From assembly GCA_045538015.1 (NCBI GenBank), contig JAZSQO010000158.1, positions 10,239-74,238 of the forward strand: a stretch of 64,000 bases of DNA. The letters are read 5' to 3'. The position numbers and the translations under genes were made by a program. Positions 25,554 to 33,270 of the stretch are shown in pieces (positions within the stretch are counted from its first letter, which is position 1; each line of letters opens with the position of its first letter). Origin of the DNA: SIG598 sp045538015. Its GTDB lineage: Bacteria; Bacillota; Clostridia; Oscillospirales; Acutalibacteraceae. The notes beneath the pieces are model-generated. The model was not told the DNA's origin, did not search any database, and saw only the letters and a program-made list of their open reading frames with translations.

Positions 25554-26221
25554 TAAATTATCTCAGACCCTTCAACGAGCCGCCAGACAAGCTCGCCTAC
25601 CTCCTCAACGGACATAAGCTCTCCGTCCTGCGCGCACCTTATCACGCTCCAGCCCTGACGCCGGGCGGCATATTCGGCGCATTCGCGGCAATGCTCAAGA
25701 TACTCAGCCGCGCGCTCGTGTATATCTTTTTTTGATTCGTCTCCGCTGTAGCGGCTGCTGAGCAGGCGCTGGGAGACCTCATTGGGCAGGCTGAGCTGGA
25801 TGACCAGCGACGGCTCGGGCAGACCCAGCTTACCATATTCAAATTCAAAGAGCCAGTCAAGGAAGCCGTCCCACTCCTCCGGCGGCAGCTTGCACATCTG
25901 GTGCGGCGCGTTGGCTGTGGTGTAGCGGTTGGCGATGATTATTTTTCCCTCGTCGTAGTCCTTTTTCCAGAACTGACGGTAGCTGGCAAAGCGATCCACA
26001 GCGTAGAAGCTGGAAGCGGCATAGGCGTTGACATCCTCCGGCTGGTCGCCGAAGGCTCCGCTCAGGTACAGCTTTACCAGCGCCGAGGAATCGTGCTCAT
26101 AGTCGGGAAACTCTATCCGGCGCACCGGATAGCCTTCCCGCTCAAGGCGGTCGGCCAGCAGAGCGGCCTGAGTGGCCTTGCCGCAGCCGTCAAGACCTTC
26201 AATTACAATAAGTCTGCCCAT
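25553..26221 (-). CDS. tmk: Thymidylate kinase
   Basis: 222-residue dTMP kinase-like P-loop enzyme (dTMP to dTDP). The P-loop is GLDGCGKATQ (residues 9-18), the DRFAS element corresponds to the DR[YF]xxS motif that binds the dTMP phosphate, and the lid region is around SSRYSGDESKKDIHE. Divergent from Bacillus Tmk, so a second Tmk elsewhere is possible. The ATG overlaps the thyX stop (TAATG) and its stop overlaps the DUF2156 start in the same way, making a tightly coupled thyX-tmk-DUF2156 block; product flow from ThyX to Tmk fits the order. Confidence 0.87.
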   Translation of the reverse strand: MGRLIVIEGLDGCGKATQAALLADRLEREGYPVRRIEFPDYEHDSSALVKLYLSGAFGDQPEDVNAYAASSFYAVDRFASYRQFWKKDYDEGKIIIANRYTTANAPHQMCKLPPEEWDGFLDWLFEFEYGKLGLPEPSLVIQLSLPNEVSQRLLSSRYSGDESKKDIHERAAEYLEHCRECAEYAARRQGWSVIRCAQDGELMSVEEVGELVWRLVEGSEII

Positions 26222-26991
26222 TACGCGTTCTCCATGCCTTTGTAGTATTCCCGCATCTGGGCGGCCTTACCGCAGGACATCTTTCCCTCCGGGCAGGCTC
26301 CGCGCAGGCAGGGCGGGCCGGCCTTTTCAAAAAGAGTCGGGGCGACCTGCTTTGCAAGGGCAAGCATCCGGTTGGCCAGCTCTCTTATCTCCCACTGAGC
26401 TCTCATGCAGCAGCGGTGGGCAAAGAAGTTATGCAGACTGCGTGCATTCATGGTAACTATCATTTTAGTCTCGCAGGCGTTAGGCAGGACAAAGCGGGCA
26501 TCCTCAATGGCCATTTTCTCGGCTTTTTTCGCGGCAGACGCCTCATCCATTCCCTCAGCGACCAGACGAGCGGTGTGATTTTTCTTCAGTACAGCGGCGA
26601 TGCGCTCATAATACTGATTATCCTCCGCCATGGCCTGCTCAAAGAGGGCAAGCGCCTCCGGGTCGGCGGCTATCTGCGGCGGGGTGACATATCCAAAGCC
26701 GTCCTCGCGCACATAGCGCTGGCTCTGCACGCTGTAGGAGGCGATGCGGTGGCGGGTTATCTGAGCCAGCAGCGAGCGGGACACGCCCTCAATGCCGAAG
26801 GTAAAGGAAGCGTGCTCGATGGGGCTTTCATGGCCGATCTCAGAGAGCATATGGACAAAGCTGGCGGTCTTTTCCTCGGTGAGGCCTTCTTCCAGCTCGC
26901 CGATAGAGGAGGACGCGTAGCACAGCTTGGCCGAAAGGGCCACTGCCTTTTCCGGCTCCGGTGTATGATAGAGAAGCTCAACTTTAAGCAT
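26221..26991 (-). CDS. thyX: Flavin-dependent thymidylate synthase ThyX
   Basis: 256-residue FAD enzyme that makes dTMP from dUMP with methylene-THF and NADPH, releasing THF rather than DHF. The ThyX motif RHR-x2-S-x6-R is present as RHRIASYSVQSQR (80-92). The C-terminus is Cys-rich (PPCLRGACPEGKMSCG), which is not part of the core and could bind metal. The start at 26991 has GGAGG eight nt upstream. First gene of the six-gene operon thyX-tmk-DUF2156-GNAT-DJ-1-cyclo-ligase. A TATAAT lies at 27066-27071 (minus strand) but without a good -35; a CCAG-TTGT-CTGG repeat lies in that spacer. Confidence 0.95.
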   Translation of the reverse strand: MLKVELLYHTPEPEKAVALSAKLCYASSSIGELEEGLTEEKTASFVHMLSEIGHESPIEHASFTFGIEGVSRSLLAQITRHRIASYSVQSQRYVREDGFGYVTPPQIAADPEALALFEQAMAEDNQYYERIAAVLKKNHTARLVAEGMDEASAAKKAEKMAIEDARFVLPNACETKMIVTMNARSLHNFFAHRCCMRAQWEIRELANRMLALAKQVAPTLFEKAGPPCLRGACPEGKMSCGKAAQMREYYKGMENA

Positions 26992-27114
26992 ATGCCTGTC
27001 CTCCGAAAAATTCCTCTGCGCGTCTTGTGCCCTTCTGAGCATAATACCGCAATATATTCCCATTTATTATATACCAGACAACTGGAAAAAGAAAGTATTT
27101 TTTGTGAATACGCA

Positions 27115-27153
27115 CCCTAAAATTGAAAGCCGGCCGGATATTTTCCGGCCGGC
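27115..27153 (-). terminator. Intrinsic terminator after the duplicated membrane-protein gene
   Basis: On the minus strand a perfect 10-bp stem (27144-27153 with 27129-27138), 5-nt loop, then TTTCAATTTT. Confidence 0.82.
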
Positions 27154-27160
27154 AGGCAAA

Positions 27161-27691
27161 CTACTCCGCAGTCTGAATCTTCTTTTTTTCCTTGAGAGCA
27201 CCCGCGACAACCATCTGGGCTATCATAAGCGCCAGAGAGGCAATGAAAAGCACCACGGCCAAGCCCGTAAATTTCTCTGAGCAGTCTCTTATCAGGCCAA
27301 AAAGCATATATGCCCCGCCTTCATCTCCTCCGTCCGGCAGCAGCAGCCCGGAAAGAACAAAGCAGATATGACAAGCGACAAACATGGCTCTGATCCCTTT
27401 ATGCTCAATGCAGGCCGAAGCGCTTTTGCTTGCCATAAACAGCAGCAGCACATACCAGAAGGGCAGAAGAAACCACAGCATTATCACTCGATACCAGCCC
27501 ATGTTCAGCACATAATTCGCTGTGGCTGCAGCGGTGCACAAGGCCGAGATCAAAAGGCACCAGAAGTTATTTTTAGCGGGCGCTTTGCCTCCGATTGCCC
27601 GTCCTATGCCAGCTCCTCCTGCGGCCACAGCGATAATCAGAACTGTAGGAATGATAATGATCGGAAGAACATACATCTGGAGTTCGGTCAT
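27161..27691 (-). CDS. Integral membrane protein, paralogue A (unknown)
   Basis: 176-residue hydrophobic protein, not recognised. Five likely membrane segments: about 9-30, 42-62, 68-88, 103-118 and 143-163. The loop after helix 3 is FMASKSASACIEHK, and LLPDGGDEGGAYMLFGL precedes the last helix. It is a clear paralogue of the product of 27822-28337 (same order of segments, shared FWCLL, NMGW, LLPFWYV and MASKSASAC blocks). GGAGAAAAA precedes the ATG. No enzymatic motif is visible; the Cys and Asp residues in the loops are conserved between the copies. Confidence 0.75.
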   Translation of the reverse strand: MTELQMYVLPIIIIPTVLIIAVAAGGAGIGRAIGGKAPAKNNFWCLLISALCTAAATANYVLNMGWYRVIMLWFLLPFWYVLLLFMASKSASACIEHKGIRAMFVACHICFVLSGLLLPDGGDEGGAYMLFGLIRDCSEKFTGLAVVLFIASLALMIAQMVVAGALKEKKKIQTAE

Positions 27692-27821
27692 GAGCTTTTT
27701 CTCCTTATTTTTACTTTATCGTAGCTTACTAAAAATCAATTATCAGGCCGCTGCGGTAATATCGCTCCGCGGCACATTTTGTGAATACGCATCCTGAACA
27801 TATTGAAAACCGGTCAGCAGA

Positions 27822-28337
27822 TCACTCCACGGCTTCAATACTTCTTTTCTTCCTGAGAGAGTTCGCGACCTTTACCTGCGCGATCATAAGCGCAAGAGAG
27901 GCGACAAAAAACACAACGGACAAGTCCGTAAGCACACCGGGATAATCTTCCATCAGGCCGAAAAACATATACATACCGCCAACATCTCCGCCGTCCGGAA
28001 ACAGCAGGCCGGACAGAAGAAAGCAGACATGACAAGCGATAAACATGACTCTGCTCCATTTATGGTCAAGGCATGCCGAAGCGCTTTTGCTTGCCATAAA
28101 CAGCATCATCACATACCAGAAGGGCAGCAGAAGGCAAAGCATTACCGCGCGAAACCATCCCATGTTCAGGGCATAATTCACAGCGGCAATGGCTGTGCAC
28201 ACAGCTGAAAGCAAAAGGCACCAGAATGTGCTTTTCGCAGAGGACTTGCCCGCGGCGGAGCGCCCCATTGCAGCTCCTCCCGCAGCCGCGGCAATAATCA
28301 GCACTATCAGCAAACAGTCCATCTGATGATTGTTCAT
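27822..28337 (-). CDS. Integral membrane protein, paralogue B (unknown)
   Basis: 171-residue membrane protein, paralogue of 27161-27691 with the same predicted five-segment topology and conserved FWCLLLSAVCTA, ALNMGWFRAVML and FMASKSASACLDHK blocks. The N-terminus differs most and the helix after GRSAAGKSS is the best conserved. GGGGAG stands before the ATG. The terminator copy downstream has decayed, so some transcripts may continue into paralogue A. Function unknown; a small-molecule transporter subunit or stress-associated membrane protein are only guesses. Confidence 0.75.
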   Translation of the reverse strand: MNNHQMDCLLIVLIIAAAAGGAAMGRSAAGKSSAKSTFWCLLLSAVCTAIAAVNYALNMGWFRAVMLCLLLPFWYVMMLFMASKSASACLDHKWSRVMFIACHVCFLLSGLLFPDGGDVGGMYMFFGLMEDYPGVLTDLSVVFFVASLALMIAQVKVANSLRKKRSIEAVE

Positions 28338-28420
28338 GGCCTCATCTCCCCTTTTGATTCATTCTATCACTCCGCAGCTTAATTGTCAATCTGTTGCCAT
28401 AACGTCCGCTTTTCGGCACG

Positions 28421-28452
28421 CAAAAAGCGCCTCCCAATCCGGGAAGCGCTTT
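28421..28452 (-). terminator. Intrinsic terminator after spoVM
   Basis: On the minus strand a 10-bp stem including one G:U pair (28442-28451 with 28426-28435 region), loop GATT-type, followed by TTTTTG, eight nt after the spoVM stop. Confidence 0.85.
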
Positions 28453-28458
28453 CTTCGA

Positions 28459-28539
28459 TTATGCCTGCTTTTTGATTCCGAAAATCACTCTGAGTATGCC
28501 GCCAAGGACTCTGGGACTTCTGAATACTACGATCTTCAC
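28459..28539 (-). CDS. spoVM: Stage V sporulation protein SpoVM (26 aa)
   Basis: 26-codon gene with a GTG start at 28539, GGAG nine nt upstream, and a TAA at 28459. The peptide has the same length as Bacillus subtilis SpoVM and the same core: VLGGILRVIFG here against FLGGIVRAMLG there, with a conserved N-terminal MK, the Pro before the helix and a basic tail (IKKQA). In B. subtilis SpoVM is an amphipathic helix that recognises the convex outer forespore membrane and recruits the coat ATPase SpoIVA. Monocistronic with its own terminator; the mother-cell sigma-E promoter expected for the gene was not clearly visible upstream. Confidence 0.9.
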   Translation of the reverse strand: MKIVVFRSPRVLGGILRVIFGIKKQA

Positions 28540-28652
28540 TGCGCATCACTCCTGTTGTTCAGCTTGGGCCGTCGATGCCGGCCTTTGTTAGCATAATACG
28601 CTGAGAAACGGGGAATGTGCGTGATTTTCGGATAAAAAACGAATGGGGCCGA

Positions 28653-29561
28653 TCATCTGGCCTGATTGATATAGTTGGCCGCGCTGAAGGCGGCGTTGGC
28701 ACCGTCGGCAGCGGCTGTGACTATCTGGCGCAGGCGCTTTGCCCGGCAGTCTCCGGCCACGTAGAGGCCCTCCACGCCGGTCTCGCCGTTTTCGTCGGCA
28801 ATAATGTAGCCGCTTTCGTCTCTTTTGACCAGATCGGCGAAAATCTCGGTATCCGGCTGAACTCCGACGGCCACGAACACGCCGCTCAGGTCAATGCTGC
28901 GGACTTCTCCGGCCTTATTGACCACCTCGACGCCGGTGACTCTCTGCTCGCCGTAAATGGTCTTTACCTGAGAATCCAGCACCAGCTCGATATTCTCCCG
29001 CTGGCGTACAGCGTCGGCAAGGACGCGGTCGCCGCGGAATTCATCCCGGCGGTGGATAAGATAGACCCGCTGGCAGAGGTTGGCAAGGAACAGCGCATCC
29101 TCAAGGGCGGTATTTCCGCCGCCCACCACCGCGACATCCTTTCCACGGAAGAAGGAGCCGTCGCAGGTGGCGCAGTAGGAAACACCCCGCTGAGCAAATT
29201 TATCCTCGCCCTCGCAGCCCAGCTTACGATGGGTCGCGCCGTTGGCGATAATGATCGCTCTTGCTTCATACTGTCCGGAGGCACCGACAAGACACCAGCT
29301 CTCCCCCGCTTTTTCAACCGAGGTCACTGTGTCGAAGATCACTTCTGCTCCAAGCGCGGAGGCCTGCTCATAGGCCGCGGTTGAAAGCTCCGGACCGGTG
29401 GTGGACGGAACGCCGGGATAGTTGCCTATCTCAGCCGATTCCACCATCTGGCCGCCAAAGATATTCTTTTCTATCATCACAGCGCTCAGTCCGGCACGGC
29501 GGGCGTAGATGGCCGCAGTAAGTCCGGCAATTCCGGCGCCGATAATGCAGATATCATACAT
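28653..29561 (-). CDS. trxB: Thioredoxin reductase-like FAD enzyme
   Basis: 302-residue class II pyridine nucleotide-disulfide oxidoreductase. FAD-binding GAGIAGLTAA (residues 8-17), redox pair CATC in SYCATCDGSFF (about 131-134), NADPH-binding GGGNTALEDA and the C-terminal GLYVAGDCR FAD motif are all intact. It reduces thioredoxin or a related partner such as an NrdH/peroxiredoxin; no thioredoxin gene is adjacent. It begins 6 nt after the citrate synthase stop, so the two are co-transcribed. No clear terminator is visible between its stop and spoVM. Confidence 0.92.
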   Translation of the reverse strand: MYDICIIGAGIAGLTAAIYARRAGLSAVMIEKNIFGGQMVESAEIGNYPGVPSTTGPELSTAAYEQASALGAEVIFDTVTSVEKAGESWCLVGASGQYEARAIIIANGATHRKLGCEGEDKFAQRGVSYCATCDGSFFRGKDVAVVGGGNTALEDALFLANLCQRVYLIHRRDEFRGDRVLADAVRQRENIELVLDSQVKTIYGEQRVTGVEVVNKAGEVRSIDLSGVFVAVGVQPDTEIFADLVKRDESGYIIADENGETGVEGLYVAGDCRAKRLRQIVTAAADGANAAFSAANYINQAR

Positions 29562-29567
29562 TTTCCG

Positions 29568-30950
29568 TTACCTTCTTTCACCCAGCTTCTTATATTCGGT
29601 TCTGGGCTGGACATTCATATACGCAGGGCGGATGATCTTTCCGGCGTTGATGTTCTCCTCGATGAGGTGAGAGCTCCAGCCGGCGATACGGGCGATGGCG
29701 AATATTGGAGTAAACAGCTCGGTGGGCAAGCCAAGCATATCATAGACAAAGCCGCTGTAGAAGTCCACGTTGGCGCTGACGCCCTTGTAGGTCTTGCGCA
29801 CGCCGGAGATGGCCATAGGAGCCAGCCGTTCAACAGCAGAATAGAGCACATATTCCTCGTGCATACCCTTTTCGTTGGAAAGCTGCTCCACAAAGCCCTT
29901 GAGAATCTGGGCACGGGGGTCGGAGACCGAGTAGATGGCGTGACCCATACCGTAGATAAGGCCGGATCTGTCAAAGCGCTCCTTGGCGAGCACACCGCTG
30001 AGATAGGCGGTGATCTCCTCGTCGTCGTGCCAGTCCTTGACTTCCTTCTTCATGTCCTCAAACATCTGCACGACCTTGATGTTGGCGCCGCCGTGCTTGG
30101 GGCCCTTGAGAGAACCGAGAGCCGCGGCGATTACCGAATAGGTATCGGTGCCGGAGGAGCCGACGACATGGGTGGTGAAGGTGGAGTTGTTTCCGCCGCC
30201 GTGCTCGGCGTGGAGCACCAGAGCAAGGTCAAGGATCTTTGCCTCGAGCTTGGAATACTTGCAGTCGGAACGAAGCATATAAAGTATGTTTTCCGCCGTG
30301 GACAGCTCCGGATCGGGAGTGTGGATGAATAGGCTCTTGTCATTATAATAATGCTCATAGGCCTGATATCCATACACGGAAAACATCGGGAACAGCGCGA
30401 TAAGCTGGAGACACTGACGGATCACATTGGGAACCGAGGTGTCGTTGGCCTTGGTGTCGTAGGAATACATGGTCAGCACGCTGCGGGCAAGGGTGTTCAT
30501 CATGTCAAAGCTGGGAGCCTTCATGATGATGTCACGCACAAAGCTGGTGGGCAGCGAACGGTAGCCGGCGAGCAGCTCCTTGAAGCGCTTGAGCTCGCCC
30601 ATGTTGGGCAGCTTGCCGAACATAAGGAGATAAACGACCTCCTCAAAGCCAAAGCGATCCTCCTCAAGGAAGCCGTTGACCAGCTGCTCGATGGCGATGC
30701 CGCGGTAGAAGAGCTGACCGGGGCGGGATTCCTTGACGCCGTTGACCATCTCCGAGGCAACGATCTCCGAAACCTCGGTAAGACCGGTCAGAACGCCGTT
30801 GCCGTTGAGGTCACGCAGGCCGCGGTTGACCTTGTGCTCAACATACATTTTGGGATCGATGAAGTTGTTGCCGATGCAGGTGTCGGCAAGTTTATGGATC
30901 TCCGGAGTGATCTCGGAGAATTCTGATTTTGTTCTGTTGAATGAAGGCAT
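29568..30950 (-). CDS. Citrate synthase
   Basis: 460-residue citrate synthase, longer than the 370-residue Bacillus CitZ and like the form common in Clostridia. Catalytic residues sit in LHAEHGGGNNST (His), YGMGHAIY (His) and SANVDFYSG (Asp). Reaction: acetyl-CoA plus oxaloacetate to citrate, here most likely for glutamate synthesis in a partial TCA pathway. AAAGGAG stands 8 nt before the ATG. It lies 64 nt after a MarR gene and 6 nt before trxB. The leader contains a bulged hairpin (GGCTTC/GAAGCC extended by GTGCG/CGCAC) with no T tract. Confidence 0.93.
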   Translation of the reverse strand: MPSFNRTKSEFSEITPEIHKLADTCIGNNFIDPKMYVEHKVNRGLRDLNGNGVLTGLTEVSEIVASEMVNGVKESRPGQLFYRGIAIEQLVNGFLEEDRFGFEEVVYLLMFGKLPNMGELKRFKELLAGYRSLPTSFVRDIIMKAPSFDMMNTLARSVLTMYSYDTKANDTSVPNVIRQCLQLIALFPMFSVYGYQAYEHYYNDKSLFIHTPDPELSTAENILYMLRSDCKYSKLEAKILDLALVLHAEHGGGNNSTFTTHVVGSSGTDTYSVIAAALGSLKGPKHGGANIKVVQMFEDMKKEVKDWHDDEEITAYLSGVLAKERFDRSGLIYGMGHAIYSVSDPRAQILKGFVEQLSNEKGMHEEYVLYSAVERLAPMAISGVRKTYKGVSANVDFYSGFVYDMLGLPTELFTPIFAIARIAGWSSHLIEENINAGKIIRPAYMNVQPRTEYKKLGERR

Positions 30951-31014
30951 GTAACAATCTCCTTTCCGTGCGCGCCGGCTTCCGGCAAAGTGTCAGAAGC
31001 CCGCACAGAATTTA

Positions 31015-31512
31015 TTATTGTTCCGCGCTGTCCGCAAGCTGAATCGAATGACTCGGCAGGGCGGACAGAATACGGCTTAATTCGGTTATCAGCTCATTGA
31101 AGCGCTCAACATCCTGCTTGCAGTCATATTGCTCTATGACCCGGTTGGCCGCTGTGGAGAACTGCTCGCGGCGCACATCAAACAGCCTCGCGCTTTTTTC
31201 CGAAAGCCTGACCAGCACAATGCGGCCGTCGTAGGGATGCTTTTTTCGCTCAACAAATCCTTCCTCGCAAAGCTTTGATATCACCTTGGTCATCTGCTGC
31301 TTGGAAAGGTAAAGCCGTTCGCCGAGAGTTTTTACGGACATCTCTCCCCCGAGCCTCAGCGAGCAGAGCGCCAGCAGCTGGAGGTTGGTGAGCTCTCCTC
31401 TGAACAGCTCTTCAAAGGGAAGTATCAGCTTGCAGTTCACCAGTGCGAGAAATCCAATAAGGTCACAGCTCGCCGGCTGGCTGCTGACTGGTTTGTTGTC
31501 TGAAATATCCAT
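31015..31512 (-). CDS. MarR family transcriptional regulator
   Basis: 165-residue winged-helix regulator. The DNA-binding region is about residues 50-110: MSVKTLGERLYLSKQQMTKVISKL (helix-turn-helix) and the wing KHPYDGRIVLVRLSEKS. Flanking helices would form the dimer. It contains five Cys residues, more than usual, so thiol-based redox sensing is possible, which would fit trxB downstream; this is inference. It probably heads a MarR-citrate synthase-trxB transcript and may repress itself through the palindrome at 31557-31574. Confidence 0.88.
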   Translation of the reverse strand: MDISDNKPVSSQPASCDLIGFLALVNCKLILPFEELFRGELTNLQLLALCSLRLGGEMSVKTLGERLYLSKQQMTKVISKLCEEGFVERKKHPYDGRIVLVRLSEKSARLFDVRREQFSTAANRVIEQYDCKQDVERFNELITELSRILSALPSHSIQLADSAEQ

Positions 31513-31556
31513 GATCGTCTTGTCCTTGTCTTGGAATTGATTTAGGATGAGGCGAC

Positions 31557-31604
31557 AGTAAAACTTTGTTTACTATTTTACCATAGAAAGCCATATTCAG
31601 TCAA
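31557..31604 (-). promoter_or_regulatory. Promoter and likely MarR operator
   Basis: On the minus strand TTGACT (31599-31604), 18 bp, TAAAAT (31575-31580). A perfect inverted repeat AGTAAA-N6-TTTACT (31557-31574) follows the -10 directly, where a bound dimer would block initiation. The 31513-31745 gap holds only this and the terminator at 31688-31723. Confidence 0.7.
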
Positions 31605-31687
31605 TACGATTAAGTGATGAAATCAAGATTATTAACAAATTTTTCAATGGTTATTTGACAAAATGGTCTTTTATTGGTATCCGGTTG

Positions 31688-31723
31688 ACAAAAAACCACT
31701 CCGCGGAGAAAAACCGCAGAGTG
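31688..31723 (-). terminator. Intrinsic terminator after the DUF1700-like gene
   Basis: On the minus strand a 10-bp stem with one G:U pair (31714-31723 with 31698-31707), then TTTTTT. Confidence 0.85.
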
Positions 31724-31745
31724 ATTGTACACGGTGGTTATACTG

Positions 31746-32744
31746 TTATTCGCTTGCCGCAACGATCGACGAAACGCAGCTGTTCAGTATGCCGGCAATG
31801 GGATAGACGATCCAGGAAATCGCCCAGCCGTCAAAGACAAATCCCCATACAAAGAAGGTTATGACGGTCACAGGCCAGAGAATGGCCTCGAAGATAGCAA
31901 CCGCCCGCGTCTTTTTATTCACGACCTTATTTCCTTCCGCGTCAACGGTGACCATTTTGTCGATGTTGAGAAGATGCTTGTATCCGTCCTCTTTGCCGTC
32001 GGCGGCGCACATGAGCATGACGCCCACGCCGATCATTACCATCATCACCGCCGCGCCAAATGTTCCCGTCACATTGTACGGAGGGAAACTTGCTATCACG
32101 ATAAGAGCGCATACACCGGCTATGATGCAGGCCACGCCGGCGCCGATGCTTATCCCAAGACCGACACGGTTCTTTTTGTGCTCTCCGGTCAGTTTTTCCC
32201 TGAGGTGGTCGGGCATCTCGACGATCTGCGTCACATACTGCTTGTCGTTGTTGCTTTTTACTCCCGCGGTGACAAACAGGATCACTCCCACGGCGATAAA
32301 CATCAGCATGACCACTACGCTCAGCGTACCGGCTATATTGTATTTTCCGAGGCAGTCACCGACCCAGCCGTTTATTGCGAACAGAGACGCCACGCCCATC
32401 ATCACCAGCAGCACGCCTATTCCGACCAGCCAGCCGACAACATGGGTGGAGCGCAGATATTCTCTTGTCTCTTTCTCGCCCGGGCATACGGCGGCGCCGC
32501 TTTTTCCGATTTCATCCGGCACCGCGGAATCCCTGCTTATCTCCAGCTCCTCAAGCAGCTCATCAATGTTTCCAAAGTCGCGGATGACCGCGCCGACGGC
32601 TTCGTTTTCGCTCTTTCCTTCCTCCTTGAGGGAGTTGTACTTATCCTCCATGGTGGAAAGAAGTTCCTCCTTGGCGCGGACAAGGCGCTCATCCTCGGGC
32701 AGACCGGCAAAAAGGTTTTCAAGATATGTTCTTATAGTCTCCAT
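31746..32744 (-). CDS. DUF1700/HAAS-type membrane protein, partner of PadR
   Basis: 332-residue protein. The N-terminal 75 residues are a cytoplasmic helical HAAS-type domain (YLENLFAGLPEDERLVRAKEELLSTMEDKY, cited here in part as LFAGLPEDERLVRAKEEL) that usually pairs with PadR regulators. Two blocks of two membrane helices each follow (about 103-165 and 205-260) with a charged loop between, and two more helices at the C-terminus (about 285-328). DUF1700/YtrH-like proteins of this kind are thought to relay envelope signals to PadR-controlled genes; the ligand is unknown. It starts 23 nt after the PadR stop, so both come from the operator-controlled promoter at 33165-33193. Confidence 0.8.
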   Translation of the reverse strand: METIRTYLENLFAGLPEDERLVRAKEELLSTMEDKYNSLKEEGKSENEAVGAVIRDFGNIDELLEELEISRDSAVPDEIGKSGAAVCPGEKETREYLRSTHVVGWLVGIGVLLVMMGVASLFAINGWVGDCLGKYNIAGTLSVVVMLMFIAVGVILFVTAGVKSNNDKQYVTQIVEMPDHLREKLTGEHKKNRVGLGISIGAGVACIIAGVCALIVIASFPPYNVTGTFGAAVMMVMIGVGVMLMCAADGKEDGYKHLLNIDKMVTVDAEGNKVVNKKTRAVAIFEAILWPVTVITFFVWGFVFDGWAISWIVYPIAGILNSCVSSIVAASE

Positions 32745-32767
32745 GTTTTTTCCTCCTTAGTATACTC

Positions 32768-33100
32768 TTACTGGATTTCTCTGATGAATTTGCTTATAAC
32801 CTCTTTTGTGAGGTTCCATTCCTCGCATTTTTCGGCGTAATACTTCCAGCCGGCGGGCGTGATGCTGTAATAGGTGCGACGCTTGCCGCCCGACTCGTCG
32901 CCGCCGGTGCGGGAAACTATATACCCGTTCTTTTCCAGCCGCGCGAAGGCCGAGTAAAGAGTTGTTTCCTTGATGACATACTTGCCCTCCGACAGAGACG
33001 CTATCATTTTGGATATCTCATAGCCGTAGGATTCGCCGTCCAGAAGAAGACACAGAATAATCGTGTCGTTGTAGCCTCTGATGACATCGCTGCTGATCAA
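32768..33100 (-). CDS. PadR family transcriptional regulator
   Basis: 110-residue winged-helix repressor of the PadR-s1 type. The block LLLDGESYGYEISKMI ... TLYSAFARLEKNGYI ... GGKRRTYYSITPAG is diagnostic. The start is TTG at 33100 with GGCGGTGA upstream; no ATG is in place. It heads a two-gene unit with the DUF1700-like membrane protein and sits behind a promoter flanked by four copies of TACGACAG/CTGTCGTA, so autorepression is likely. The same half-sites recur at 61453-61501. Confidence 0.9.
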   Translation of the reverse strand: MISSDVIRGYNDTIILCLLLDGESYGYEISKMIASLSEGKYVIKETTLYSAFARLEKNGYIVSRTGGDESGGKRRTYYSITPAGWKYYAEKCEEWNLTKEVISKFIREIQ

Positions 33101-33123
33101 TCGATCACCGCCTTTCTTTATCC

Positions 33124-33193
33124 TACGACAGCCGTACTACGACTGTCGTACTTCATCTGTCGTAATAGTACCACAACTACTACGACAGGTCAA
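33124..33193 (-). promoter_or_regulatory. PadR operator array and promoter
   Basis: Four exact 8-bp half-sites: TACGACAG at 33124-33131 and 33181-33188, CTGTCGTA at 33143-33150 and 33157-33164. Minus-strand promoter: TTGACC (33188-33193), 17 bp, TACTAT (33165-33170), so one half-site abuts the -35 inside the spacer and another abuts the -10. Binding would block the polymerase. Confidence 0.85.
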
Positions 33194-33204
33194 GTACTTT
33201 TTTT

Positions 33205-33256
33205 GAAAATAAAAAAATATTGCCGGAGTCTGCTTCGCTGAAGCAAAACTCCGGCA
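33205..33256 (-). terminator. Intrinsic terminator of the pur operon
   Basis: On the minus strand a 9-bp outer stem (33248-33256 with 33221-33229) with an inner TGCTTC/GAAGCA stem, then a long T-rich tract. It stands directly after purD. Confidence 0.95.
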
Positions 33257-33270
33257 TCTTCCGTTATAAA

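Larger units (their letters stand above)
27161..28337. repeat. Tandem gene duplication of a membrane protein
   Basis: The two genes at 27161-27691 and 27822-28337 share high nucleotide similarity along most of their length. The similarity extends past the stop codons: TTTGTGAATACGCACCCT (27101-27118) recurs as TTTGTGAATACGCATCCT (27778-27795), followed by matching but decayed terminator sequence. The duplicated unit is therefore about 650 bp and includes the 3' flank. Confidence 0.85.
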
